In this document: positions 46,731 to 57,937 of the stretch, piece by piece
Numbering within the stretch: position 1 is the first letter of the stretch
How the letters are laid out: the number at the start of each line of letters is the position of its first letter
Assembly (NCBI GenBank): GCA_015499995.1
Contig: JADNRV010000213.1
Coordinates: 1 to 64,000, forward strand
Length of the DNA stretch: 64,000 bases
Direction of reading: 5' to 3'
Origin: Flammula alnicola
Lineage: Eukaryota; Basidiomycota; Agaricomycetes; Agaricales; Strophariaceae
Program-made: the position numbers and the translations under genes
The notes under the pieces: generated by a model
Database searches by the model: none
The model's input: the letters and a program-made list of their open reading frames with translations, nothing else
What the model was told of the DNA's origin: nothing

Positions 46731-47117
46731 ATGCAATTCAACGTTGTCTTCATCGCCACCGCTCTCCTCGCTTCCGCCTCTCTGGTGATGTCGGCCACAA
46801 TCACCGGCTTCGCCGGGGCGGGCTGCACTGGCACTCAGGGCGAGAGTTTCGGAGTGTCGTCTGGAGAATGTTTCAGTTTGGGAGGCGGCTCGACGAAGTC
46901 AATCGGCTATTCCGGCGTCCCCAGTGAAATCGAGTTCTTCATTTCTGGCGGTGGCCACGATTCTTGCACCAATGGTGCGAGCTTGGTGCTTGGCGGTGGC
47001 TCTGGATGTGGAACCGCGCCTGCCGGGTAAGCTCTCTGAGTGAACTTTTTTGATGGGATGGAACTAATGATGTTTGGGGGTGGTAGAGTTAATTGGGAGA
47101 GCGTTGCGGTCTTTTAA
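46731..47117 (+). CDS. Small secreted Gly-rich Cys protein
   Basis: Two exons (46731–47026, 47087–47117; 60-bp intron) give 108 residues. A clear signal peptide (MQFNVVFIATALLASASLVM, cleavage likely after SA) is followed by a compact Gly-rich domain with four cysteines (CTGTQGESFGVSSGECFSLG…SCTNGASLVLGGGSGC). The short last exon encodes VNWESVAVF. Such proteins are common in Agaricomycete secretomes and have no known biochemical role. The TATA-less promoter has a T-rich run before the start. The 67-base duplicated block lies 27 bases after the stop. Confidence 0.8.
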
Positions 47118-47143
47118 ATCTCTAGTGGTAGTGGCCACAGAGA

Positions 47144-47210
47144 CAGCTCTCGGTTCCATCAATCTTGATATGTGAAGCAATGTGTATCGAATTGTAAATT
47201 TGTAATCGCT
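47144..47210. repeat. 67-base copy of membrane-protein gene sequence
   Basis: Exact copy of 42371–42437 in the 3' flank of the secreted-protein gene. It would be part of that gene's 3' UTR. Confidence 0.9.
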
Positions 47211-50200
47211 CCAGGGATTTATCAAAGTCAAATAAAACTGATTTTTTGAGATATGACGCTATTGCATTCTAAGACTTGTGGTTTGGGGCCACTACGTCCT
47301 CACGGCGGTATGCTTCCTGGACGCTGCTTTGGTGTTTTAATATTTACCGTAATTGCAATCTGAGACAACCGTGAGAGTGTTTGCCAGTCACGGTTCAAGC
47401 GCTCAAACGTCAGTACTTCAATCCTCTCTCATCAACCTATTACTTTTTCCCGATGCCTCACCCACAGCTGACATCCCAAGCAGGTGGACAGGTGAGCAGG
47501 AAGGTTGGACGCGTCGTAGCATTCATTGAGAAAAGAGTGATGACCGAAAGAGTGTTAATGGGAGTACATAAATACTTATTATATAAAATCTCGTTCAATG
47601 CCAGGTCGAAGCTCTGCAGTCAGAAGTCGAAAACTACGTCATCCAACAACTACCGACTTTCAAGATTGTGTCAGGTTCGCTTGGAGGATTCAGGAGCGGG
47701 TCTATCAAGCTTGGAGTTGTGATATTATGCAGGAAGTTGCGCTTTCGTCACTTACCCTGAATTGTAGTCGTTAATGCTGATAACCTTTAGAAGCTCAGCC
47801 TCTGGCTCATTGACAGATGCGCGTACAACCCCAGACCCAGCAACAACCATGTTCTGCCCAGGCTCGAAGGACGAAACTCAGAAGTCGAAGGCTACATCAA
47901 TCTACAACCACCAGCGTTAGAATTTCCAAATCCATGTAATAACCGTACACTTCCTTTCAAAGCTCAAGAAACGGTCATGGCCAAATGCGCCTCCACATTA
48001 GCTTCAGATACGTCCGGAAATTACCAATGCCAATGTCGGGTGTTAAATCAACTTTACCCATCGCGCATCCTCAAACCCCTTCACGACGCATCTCTTTGTC
48101 TTGCCGCGGTTCCAACAATCCTATTCTAGAAAGAAGAGGATCGGATGGAATTCGTGTCGTATCCCCTTGGGTGAAGAATCGCGACACCCATATCCACATC
48201 CACTTCATATGACCCGCTTCGTCAATTTCTACGGCTTCCGATTCCTTTCTCAACGCCGCTGCACATCTCTCTCTTTCGCATTCTATTAGCCTCCCCCGAG
48301 TTGAAGTTCAAGAGGCTCAGAAATTTGGTACTCGAATATATATTGGATGGTTATGAACCTCAGCCTCTTCGGTGCGCCCATGGGATCCTTTTGCCCTCAA
48401 TTTTAAAACTTGATCCACTTGTGTAAATATTTCTCTGCTGGGTGCATTTCTCTTTTTGTCGCTCTTGTTTAGGGCTGCGCACCGTACCACATTACCATCA
48501 CAGCCGTATATTTTACGGCTGCCAACGGGTCATCCACCCGTACCATATATTGTAGGTCGCGAAAATAATGATGTGAAAAACTCGCTTACCACTATCTAAA
48601 AACCTCGGGAAGGCGAATTGAAAGAACGACGAAGAAGCAACAGCAAATTTAACGTTGCTACTCCACTGCGGGCCGCCACCATACCAGGCACCCACGATGA
48701 TGGGAGCTGCAGCTGCAATGACGTCGCGGACGGGCAGCCTGGGCCAGGGAGGCTCGGCATTGTCATCTGGCTGAGCCAGCCGGGCAGCTGGGATATTGAA
48801 GGTAGGTGGCTCCGAGTGCCCGAATGAGCTCGAACGTGGTCTGGCTACCCAGATGACGTTCGACGAGCCTCGCTACAAGAGAGAGCCGGTGTGCTTTGTC
48901 TGGCCGAATCCTGTCGAGCGAGGTGGCGGGGCCGCGGTAGAGTCTCCAAAAACATTCGAACATGGTGTGGGAAACCAAACAAGAATCGAGGAGGGGATGC
49001 GGCGCATCGAGGGCGGCAGCGAGAGTTAGAAAACGTCGAATGTAGTTTGGTATACCAAACAACTTGGAGATTTTTTTTTTCGCCTGTCGGTTAAAGCGGT
49101 GGTCAGTGTAATGACACGAAGAGATAGATAGGTAACGAAGCGAATCCTAAGACTCGTTTCGCTACGCACCTCACAGATCTCCCTCTTCGATGGTCTTCCC
49201 TCTTCGATGGTCTTCCCTTTTCCTCTCGCCACTCTCTCCGCCAATCCTCAGCAGTTTGAATAGCCGCCCACATCTCTCGAGGAGAGGAGGGCAACCGAAA
49301 GGTCGTTCTTGTCGTTTACGTCGTAGCATACACTATGTATAAGAGTCAAAAACGTGATGAACTTGAATACAAAGAGAAGGCTCAAAAATTGACTTACAGC
49401 AGCATGGGAGCGGCGAAAAAGGGAAAGCCAGAGCGAGGCGGGTGGTGATGGTAAGAGACACAGAACGATGAGACGCGTCGTTGATCCGTTCGGCGGCGTT
49501 TGCGGAGAACGATCAATTGGCTTCTGCAACGCGAGCGGCGCATCGACAACGACGACGGGAAAGCTGTAGCCCATCCCGAGATTAAAAATACTGTCAAAGG
49601 AGGATATAAACGAGCATTTCAGCATATGTAAGTAAATAATTTGTAAGAAGTAAATGCTCGGCTCTTCAATTTTAAAAAGTTGGTTATCGTGCAAACTCGC
49701 AAAAATTTATAGAACCTCGTAGAGTGTATGAAAAAATTAGGTCTTTCTCTCAAAACTTTTCGTTTACATAAAGAGTTTACGGAGATCTGTTAACCACGTC
49801 TCTGCGTGGAGCCCCAGCTTCCTGGGGTTAGCCTGCTCGAGGGTGGAGTCAGTGGCGACGACATGCTGCCTTCACGCTCCAGAAATTCTTTATCAGCATC
49901 AACATCTCGTCGTTTCCTACCATCACCATCACCTATGCATCTGTTTCCTCGCGGATCCCATCGACTCTTCGCTAGCACATATGCGCACAGGCAAAATCCC
50001 CCAGTTTTCTCTGTGCCTGTGGTAGGTGGTGCGGTCGAGGGAAAGGAAACGAGGAGATGACGCTCAGGGAGCTCGGCGTATCCGATTCGAAGGAAGCAGC
50101 GAGTGCGAGTGTTGGTCGTGCTGCTGGTCCTGGAGGTGGGGATAAAGTGAAAGAGAATAAGTCGCGTATGCAGCCGTCTTTTGTCCTCCGCGCGACCACC

Positions 50201-50402
50201 GCCTGCGCCTGCATCACCTTCGTCTCCTGCTACAACCACCGCTACCAGCAATAACGCCACCACTCCAAGAATTCGGATTACTCCCATCACCAAACTCAGA
50301 CAAAGACAAACTCCGACAATCCACGTTTAGACATCGCCACCATCTACTCGTCCACGCCCCGTCCGGCGCTATCCAAGTCAGTTTCTGCCGGGGGCGGGCA
50401 GA
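47211..50402. other. Gene-poor region with short repeats
   Basis: 47610–47680 and 47870–47930 share a diverged segment (CAGAAGTCGAA.. then a TACAACCA/AACAACTA-like stretch), an old tandem remnant. 48831–49065 contains three imperfect copies of a TCGAA.GT.GT.TGG..ACCAAACAA block. 49181–49214 is two perfect tandem copies of ccctcttcgatggtctt. No gene is convincing. Confidence 0.4.
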
Positions 50403-51303
50403 ATGGCGCGTCGTCGCAGTCCAGATTACGTGAAAGGACGAGGCGGTAGAGTGAGGGCTCGGCGTGGGCTGTGCATGGGCATGAGCGACTGGAGGGAGAG
50501 GAAGAGGGCGATCATTATGATGAGGATCTGGAGACGGGGATTGGAGGGACGGGGCAGTGATGATGAGGAGCAGGCGGAGGAGAGGGAGTATGCTACTGCC
50601 TCGAGGGGAAGACATAGGCATCGGCAGAAGAGAGAGGACAAGAAGGAGGAGGAGGAGGGTGATTTGGATTCGAGTTTGGACCTGCATACGCCCTTGCAGT
50701 ATGTCTTTTTTCTCATTTCTTCTTGAGGTTGAGGTTGCGGTTGCTGACGATTTGAACCGCCCAACTCGAAGCTTCTGCCGGGTGCTCAGTCGCGCGCGAA
50801 CACGCCGATGGATGGGCGGCAGAGAGTATTCTCAGTGTGGTGTCGAATGGGATGTTTGATTTCGTCAACGATTGTCACTAAACTGGTTGGATAGATATTC
50901 ATGATCGCTGGAATAGCGTCGATTACGACGAAGTCGGGTGTACTTGCTTGGAATCTCTTCCCTTTTCCTCTCTTTATTATCCTGGTTCAACCCTATTGAT
51001 ACTTGCTCTTTGCTTCTTATCAGCGAAGACGAAGATGCGCCGTCGCCGCTTGCATGGCCGTCTCTCAACGTTCAACACTCAGCTTATCTCGTCGATCGTC
51101 AGCATGGTGCATCATGACCAGCGGCACAGCAGCCTCTTTCTGCCCACACCCCCTCGCACAGCTCCGGCGTGCTCCTTGAATCTGAGCACAAGTGCGAGTT
51201 CGATACCTACGACGAGTACGACGATGACGACGAGGAAGACAACATGCTCAAGGAGTCGGGCAAGTGGGCCCAGCGCCGGCCGTCTGCAGGCAAGCCTGCC
51301 TGA
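50403..51303 (+). pseudogene. Possible degraded multi-exon gene with acidic C-terminus
   Basis: Coding-like pieces on the plus strand are separated by intron-like sequence: an acidic stretch ending DLDSSLDLHTPLQ (to about 50699), LLPGAQSRANTPMDGRQRVF with SVVSNGMFDFVND (about 50772–50870), and a last piece EDEDAPSPLAWPSLNVQHSA, then after a frame change FDTYDEYDDDDEEDNML, ending at a TGA near 51303. Frames change between pieces more than splicing explains. It is either a decayed gene or one with errors; no family is recognised. Confidence 0.35.
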
Positions 51304-51347
51304 TCGTCGTTGCCACCAACGTCATGGCACAGCCGCGTAAAGATTGC

Positions 51348-51638
51348 CTAGGACAGTTTACTCCCCCGCTTGGAGATCCTTGAATTGGCTACGGAGGTTG
51401 ATCCAGGCTTTATCTTCGGTGTGGTGAGGGTCAGGAATGCAGTTGGTTCCACATCTATCTCTTTCGCTCCTTCTCCAATCGTGTGTTTGAATCTTACCTT
51501 ACCGTCAACAATTCCATCCAGAGAGACGGAATTCAAGGTAGAGGTGGAGTCGCTCCACTTGCCCAAGCCTGTAGCCTGAAATTCGTACCGTCCTGCAACG
51601 GCCATTGCTGCTTTGGTAAATGAGTATTTCGTATCCAT
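51348..51638 (-). CDS. Hypothetical small protein
   Basis: Single frame of 96 residues from an ATG at 51638. It contains AGRYEFQATGLGKWSDSTST and LDGIVDGKVRFKHTIGEGAK, an alternating pattern suggesting beta strands. No signal peptide and no recognised homologue. The opposite strand is also open, so the call is weak. Confidence 0.3.
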   Translation of the reverse strand: MDTKYSFTKAAMAVAGRYEFQATGLGKWSDSTSTLNSVSLDGIVDGKVRFKHTIGEGAKEIDVEPTAFLTLTTPKIKPGSTSVANSRISKRGSKLS

Positions 51639-52125
51639 TCAATGAACGTACATCTTGAGGATATGCATAGTATGTGCGCGTTAAGTATGCAAGGGAAAAA
51701 GGCTATTGCTATTTCGGGCAGGTTCAGTTCGCGATGGCTACGCCAGTTCATACCGAGGAAAGGGACGGAGTTGGAGAAAACGCAGGCTGCGATTGAGAAG
51801 GAATGGCGTAGACGGGAGGAAGTGGAAGATGAGGTGAAATTTGATGGCGAGAGGAAGGGACAGGTGTTGTTGGGACAGGTGTTGGTGTACGCAACGAGGA
51901 CGTTGCTTAGTTTGTGGGGGGGCACATGTGATAGTGAGCTTGGGCAGGCACCTCGGCTAGATTAGATAGGATCGGACGGCTTGATGGTCGCGTCTAGGAG
52001 CAGACTCCATATGAAGTAGATCGACTCATCATCAACTGAATATCGGTAGTTTACGAAGTCCTACGGGAGACTAATAATTGACTAGGTAACTTTGTTTCCC
52101 CTACGTCGGCAGCTGCTCCACGAAC

Positions 52126-52878
52126 CTATACTCCACTCTGGCCTCTAAATCCACAGTTGTTCTCCACGCCGCCCGTAACTCTCTCGGTATGGAAAGCGAC
52201 CTGCCCAACACAATCACCGTATTCGAATGACAGGCTCTGCGTCCCAACAGATCCTGCGTGTGTGGTGCTCGGGTTCCCAAAGATGGTCTTCTGGTACGGG
52301 AGGTGCGCGCAGTGGTTGGGGGGCTCGCCGCCGTTCCAGGGGTACCACTCAACGAAACCCGCCTGGCTGTTTTGGATTCCTTGCGAACCCGCCGGGAGGG
52401 TGTAGCTTCCGATGTGAATACGCTGCCCTGTGACGGTATCGACCGCGGTGCCGACCCAAAGCCTGTTTGCGGTCGTCTTGACCTCGAAGTTGTATGTGCG
52501 GCCGTACACACCCTTCCACTCGAAGCTGCACGACACCCCGGGGCCGCCGTCAGCGCCGGGGGTGCAGTTTGCATCGGACGTGGTGGTGCCAGCAATGAAG
52601 CTCGAGAAGACACCATGGAGGACGGCGTGGCCGCCGCTGTTGGGGCGTGGCTGAATTCCCGTGTATCCGACGTCGGCGAGCCCTACGAAGTTGAATTGCT
52701 GCGCGAAGTAGTAGCCCGAGATATGGTCTGCTTCGACGATTGTGATGGGGAATGTGATGTCTGTGAGCCCTGTGGACGGCACGTTGGTGACAGACCAGCT
52801 GGAGCCGACCAAGGCGTGCGCTCTAGGAAGGACGCTGAGCAACAACGCGAAAAATGTGTTGGAACAAGAAAGTTTCAT
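52126..52878 (-). CDS. Secreted DUF3472-like protein
   Basis: Intronless, 250 residues, ATG at 52878. A signal peptide (FFALLLSVLPRAHA) is followed by two beta-sandwich-like halves: YYFAQQFNFVGLADVGYTGI, HAVLHGVFSSFIAGTTTSDA, CSFEWKGVYGRTYNFEVKTT, then VDTVTGQRIHIGSYTLPAGS, AGFVEWYPWNGGEPPNHC and a C-terminal FEYGDCVGQVAFHT. The Y-x-F…G.Y.G.Q…IGS(W/Y)xLP…FVEW pattern is that of DUF3472 proteins. Their biochemical role is unknown; secretion and the carbohydrate-binding-like fold suggest a cell-surface or extracellular function (inference). The frame is intact. Confidence 0.8.
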   Translation of the reverse strand: MKLSCSNTFFALLLSVLPRAHALVGSSWSVTNVPSTGLTDITFPITIVEADHISGYYFAQQFNFVGLADVGYTGIQPRPNSGGHAVLHGVFSSFIAGTTTSDANCTPGADGGPGVSCSFEWKGVYGRTYNFEVKTTANRLWVGTAVDTVTGQRIHIGSYTLPAGSQGIQNSQAGFVEWYPWNGGEPPNHCAHLPYQKTIFGNPSTTHAGSVGTQSLSFEYGDCVGQVAFHTERVTGGVENNCGFRGQSGV

Positions 52879-54912
52879 GGTGGACGCTGTTTGACTTTTG
52901 ACAATGAAGTGCGATTGCAGGTAGATCCCAGCAGCATTACCCCTTCGCCACTGGCTTTTGTAGAAAATCCGAAGGTGAGAAACTCTCTGACGGCGTCTCA
53001 GAAGTGCGATGTAATTAATGTCAATGGACAGACAGCATGCACTGCCGCCACGACTTCAACATTTCAGGTCGTCGGAAACAATGGAATACCGAGTGAACGT
53101 ACATCTCCGCACTAAATTGGCATGCCGCGTCCCAGTTATTCGGCCATTCTACTTAGTTTGAGCAGACCTTCTAGCAGCTACATAGTGGTCTACCTGCTAA
53201 ATTCTTTGACATGTCCGATCAGTTTTCCCTACGTTCCCGTCTGGCGTTTCTTTCATTGCCCGCCTTTCGTCCTGCTTCCCTTAATGTCATATGATTAAGG
53301 TACACTGATCATGACTGGAGGTGGTTTTACCTTTACGTATGCTTAAACCCAATGTATTTCAAAGTACCAGGAAAAGTACCAGGACAGACTAAGAGAAGAG
53401 GGCCAACGCCAACGATCAGCTCAGTCGCCCGGAAAGTGGATATCAAAAATTAAAATACATCCTTATTTCGCATCCGAACAGAATTTATAGCTGATGATAC
53501 TCAACACGAAATTTGAGTACTATTAGTTGACGTAGGGAGGATCCAGCCGAACAGACCAGGAGTCGTGTTTCCCACTGTCAATTAATCCCTCCAGTATATT
53601 TATCAAATTCTTAACAAGGATATGTCCTTGCTACTATCCCCTATGTGCTCTGTGGAGTGTAGTCAACTGATTCTTTTCGCAATCGACGTCGACGCCAACG
53701 TCAACCTGCCGAACGCAGAGGTCGCTCTCACTGATTTAAATTTCCAGTCCCTCGTGTTCATCGAACATTCATTCCATGACAGTAAGCATGCTTTCCCGCC
53801 ATGCCTGGGCCTTTCCACCCCATCGGATTTGAAGATTAAGGTATATAGAGTCACTATACGCATAATATTATTTGGAAATGCGCACGAGATGTTCAAAAAA
53901 TGACTTTTATGAGTGTGCATCAAGAGGAATGACACCTCTACTAGCACCATCTACGGGTTCAGCCGCTCCAGCTTGCATCTGTGATGAAGGTGTACGATCC
54001 TGGTACCAAGTTGGAGTATCAGCCGTCAGAATTTTGGTACAAGAAAGCAGGAAAGCATAATTGTCAAGGATGAATTTATCAAGTTCTAGAAGCAGATCTT
54101 GTGGGTCGAAGATGAGGGTACAGGACGCTGGGAGAGTTCGCAGAAGAAGCTAGCCAGAGTATCCCAGCGGGCCTACGAAGAAGTGTATATTCCCAGAGCC
54201 GAACACGAAAATCAAGAGCCAAGAAGAGTTTGAGTGGGTGAAGAACGGTGTGATCTACTTCAAAATACGTTATTATTTACTAACAAGATGATTGTAGTAT
54301 GTACGGACCAGTGGTCCAGGTAGTTCCAGTCTATAATGGTCAACGGCGATAGCTGAAGTGGTGGTAAGCCTCGCACAAAGTAATAGGAATTGGCGCGGGT
54401 CATCTCATCCCGTATGAGTAGTTAATTCCAACTTTAAACATGAAAATTAGAACCTCCAGTGGCCAGTGTCCAAGCAGTCAAGACATAGTCGAGGACCGAG
54501 GTTCGCATCAATCGCGTTCTCCCTCCTATCTTAATCGATCTGTTACTTGACCCTCGACTAACAGGCCAATCAAGTTACGGCGCTAAGCCAACTTTCCCCC
54601 TGTTTTCGATGCATTTGTTTCATTAGTATCGATAGTTTCTTTAATAAAGTGATTTCATCCCGAAGTGCAACAGTAAGAAGGTAGATAAAGTTGTAGTGAG
54701 ATAGAATGAGAATGAGAGAGGTGTAATGCAGCGTGTAGACGTGAAAGTACTGATCATAATTAGGAGCTAACCGCATCTTGTGAGATCCCTCATTCGCTCA
54801 AAGTCATCGTCAGCCTCATCAATTTCTCTTCGGCATCCCTGGCTCTCGCCTCTGCTTCTTCTCTTCCTCGTCGCTCTCCTTCTCCTCCTCGTCATTCTTC
54901 TTCTCTTCCTAA
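52879..54912. other. Intergenic region with coding remnants
   Basis: Plus 53950–54240 reads in alternating frames (YDPGTKLEYQPSEFWYKKAG, then a frame change), like a decayed exon. Plus 53622–53903 is open without features. Minus 54780–54910 is a Lys/Glu/Arg-rich simple-sequence stretch. Nothing intact. Confidence 0.35.
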
Positions 54913-55148
54913 TACTGTACTAAATCAATCAATTCGTCAGTAGGTGTGACCTGTGACCCAACTGACGAAATTTTGAATTCGTCAAATTACTATATTTGGC
55001 ATATTTTGATGGATTTGTAAGCTTTTTGATGCCCGGAACGACCATTCCGCGGGGATTTTGGGGATTTTTACCGTGACCTCTGTGACTTTTCGTCAAATCG
55101 AGTAGGCCTGTGACCTGTGACCGCCGAATTGATTGATTTAGTACAGTA
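54913..55148. mobile_element. 236-bp MITE with perfect 24-bp terminal inverted repeats and TA flanks
   Basis: Ends TACTGTACTAAATCAATCAA(TTCG) and its exact reverse complement. The outermost TA on both sides fits a TA target duplication, so the element is probably of Tc1/mariner type. The interior carries an inverted pair of GTGACCTGTGACC motifs and short GACGAAA/TTTCGTC palindromes. Noncoding. Confidence 0.8.
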
Positions 55149-55339
55149 ATATGCATCGTGGACAACACTGTGTCTTCCACCGTAGCCGGCTTGGTTTTTG
55201 AAGAAGAATTGAGATGCCCACGCGGTTGGTTATGTAAGCTGCCACGTCTGGAAAGTAGTGAGAGTGGCGATCAAGAGAGTCTAAACATCTTTTCTTTATT
55301 CCAACTGTCTCCTCCTGTGCTCCTTCGTGACTTTCGAAC

Positions 55340-57264
55340 ATGAGCGGGTGTATGTTCTCTTTATTGCACTATACAGGTCTTTGAAACTGACATATATCGA
55401 ACAGTCCGGTTCCTCAGTCTCGTTCGGCCTTTTTACCCATTTTGCCTGAAGTCTCGTCACCAGATTGCGAGGTTTGACTTTTTGTCTCAAGAAATACCTA
55501 TCTTTTAACCATTCGCGACTTTCTAAGTTCATTTCAACCAAAAAGTACTGTGGACAGCTGTAGCGCTCCTTATTTTCTTGGTCTGCTCACAAGCGCCCTT
55601 GTACGACATCATGTCCTCCGACTCGTCCGATCCTCTCTACTGGATGCGTGTTATCCTTGCTTCTAATTGTGGAACGCTCATGGAACTCGGTTTTACCCCC
55701 ATCGTCACTTCAAGAATGATCACGCAGCTACTTGCGGGCGCTAATCTCATCGACGTCGACTTTGGTCTCCAGGAGGATTGGGTTTTGTTCAGCGGTGCTC
55801 AAAAACGTGAGTTTTTACACTTTTGATTCTTAACTTTATACCTTTTCTTTGTGTCCCTGTGGATGAGCTATTTTCTATTCTTCTGTGTGTATTTCGACGT
55901 ATATGTGATAGTCTTCACGTCCGCGTGACCAGTGCGAACCACATGCCCGGAACCAATCTATGTTCTCTTTTCCTATCATATTTATTTCCTTTTGCTTGTT
56001 ACTGATTTTTTTTCGCTTAGTTTTCGCTCTCATCATATTGCTCGGCCAGGCAACCGTATACATCCTCACGGGTCTCTACGGCTAACCGAAGGACCTCGGT
56101 GCTGGTGCTTGCCTTCTCCTCATCATCCAACTCATCGTCGCCGCCCTCATCGACATCCTCCTCGACGAGCTCCTGCAGAAGGGCTACGGTCTCGGCTCCA
56201 GCATCAACTCGCGACCAACATTTGCGAGTCCGTCATGTGGAAGGTGTTCTCTCCCACGACCGTCAACATCGACTGCGGCTCCGAGTTCGAAGGCGCCATC
56301 GTAGCTCTCTTCCACCTCCTCTTCACCTGGCTCGATAAAGGCCGTGCGCTTCGTGAGGCGTTCTGGAGATAACGTCTGTCCAATGTCATGAGCTTGTTCT
56401 CGACTGTCGTTATCTTCGCTATCGTCATCTACCTCCAGGGATTCCGTATTGAGATCCCGGTGAAGAGCAACAGGTTCCGTGGCCAGCGTAGATCGTACCC
56501 CGTCAAGCTGTTCTACACCTCCAACATGCCCGTTATACTGCAGTCCGCATTGAGATCGAACAATTTCATCGTCTCGCAGATGCTCGCAACGCACTTCCCC
56601 AGCAACCTCTTCGTCAAGATCCTCGGTGTTTAGGAGGCATGTATTGGCAATCTCGCATGTGGCGTTTTGTATAGCTGGCGCCTGTTTGCTTTATGTAGCC
56701 TCTTGAAGACTCTCCTCAGCTTCACGCCACATCTGGTATCATGTACTATATGTCCCCTCTTCACACAATCAGGGAAGCCGTTCTCGACCCCATCCACACT
56801 GCTATGTACATTACCTTCATACTTTCCGCCGGCGCTCTGTTCTCCAAGACCTGGATCGAAGTCTCTGGATCGGGCCTTCGGCACGTGGCTCAAAGATCAA
56901 CAGATGGTATGTCGTCTTCCTATTTGTCACTGTCATGTTTCACATCTGAGGGTTGTGCTTTTTTCTTTCTAGATGATAACTGGACACCGTGAAGGCTCGA
57001 TGTACAAAGAGCTCAAGCGACCACTGCCGCATTTGGCGGTGGCATCCTAGGCTTGCTCTCTGGTCGCTGTCAATCTCTCTGGCGCTATTGAAAGTGGAAC
57101 TGGTGTCCTCATGGCTGTCACCATCATCTACAGCTGTACGTCCCTTTTCCTTAGTATTTTCTCGTTTGTGGTTCCTGATACATTCTCTCGCTCTCGCAGA
57201 CTGGGAAATCGGCATGCGCGAGTCTGGCGGCCCCGAGATGGCAGCGTTTGGTGACCTCCTGTAA
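55340..57264 (+). pseudogene. SEC61: SEC61 alpha-subunit pseudogene (full length, introns retained)
   Basis: From the ATG at 55340 (exon ATGAGCGGGT, then a 55-bp intron, then FRFLSLVRPF) to GGPEMAAFGDLL and TAA at 57262–57264, the whole translocon channel protein can be followed: [95 protein letters not shown]. It is disabled by in-frame stops at 56083 (TAA after GLYG), 56370 (TAA after AFWR) and 56631 (TAG after KILGV). Frameshifts lie near the first membrane segment, near 56200 and near 57020. Introns are present in proper places, so it arose by DNA duplication rather than retrotransposition. Functional Sec61 forms the ER protein-conducting channel. Confidence 0.9.
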
Positions 57265-57937
57265 TTCATTCATTCATAACATCGTCAGAGGTCAAAACGA
57301 AAATAGAAAGATGCCACGCAATAGTTAGATGAGCTCGTGGTTGGGATGAACGCAATGATATGTGCGCGTCAAGGACAGAATGAATATGCATTCAATGGAC
57401 GGGGGAAGTCTACTACTTTTGGCTAGGATGATCGCTGTGCGTTGGGAGGTCGGCGGGCAGTTGGAATTTCCCCATCGTTTCTAATCTCGTCCAGTTCCTC
57501 CTTGTGTAAAAAAAGATAGTTTATTTTCGCTGCACTCTAGGACTTGTGTGTTGTGAGATGAAAATGCTGGGATATGATGGCGTGCTTCTTGAGGCGGTGT
57601 GATACTTCTCGCAGGAATTTCCGGCTGTAATAACGGATTCAAATGCTGATCTCCAGAGTTTTACGTTCCTGATACCCGTCTCGAATACCATGACACCACA
57701 CTTCCTCATGATCAGAGACGTGTCACTGTCTCTTTCTAGTACTGCGACCTTGCTGTGGACACCAAAGGACCGTACAGCGACTCAATGAGATATATCAATC
57801 CAAATCGCAAGAGTTGTCTAACAATATCGGGTATCAAGTGTGTAGTAATAAAAAGTCCAAAATAGTCCAAAAAAAACTCGCATATGAATCGCCACCACGT
57901 TAGTGATTGGCCTATTTTACGAAGGAGGTGAAACTAA
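57265..57937. other. Intergenic region between convergent transcripts
   Basis: 3' flank of the SEC61 pseudogene and of the minus-strand secreted-protein gene. No gene or clear repeat seen. Confidence 0.45.

Noticed and set aside
49181..49214. Two 17-base tandem copies as a CRISPR-like array
   Set aside because: Only two directly adjoining copies, no spacers, eukaryotic context.
49790..50293. Long minus-strand frame with a hydrophobic start resembling a secreted protein
   Set aside because: Composition follows GC-rich low-complexity DNA and both strands are open; no family pattern after the hydrophobic start.
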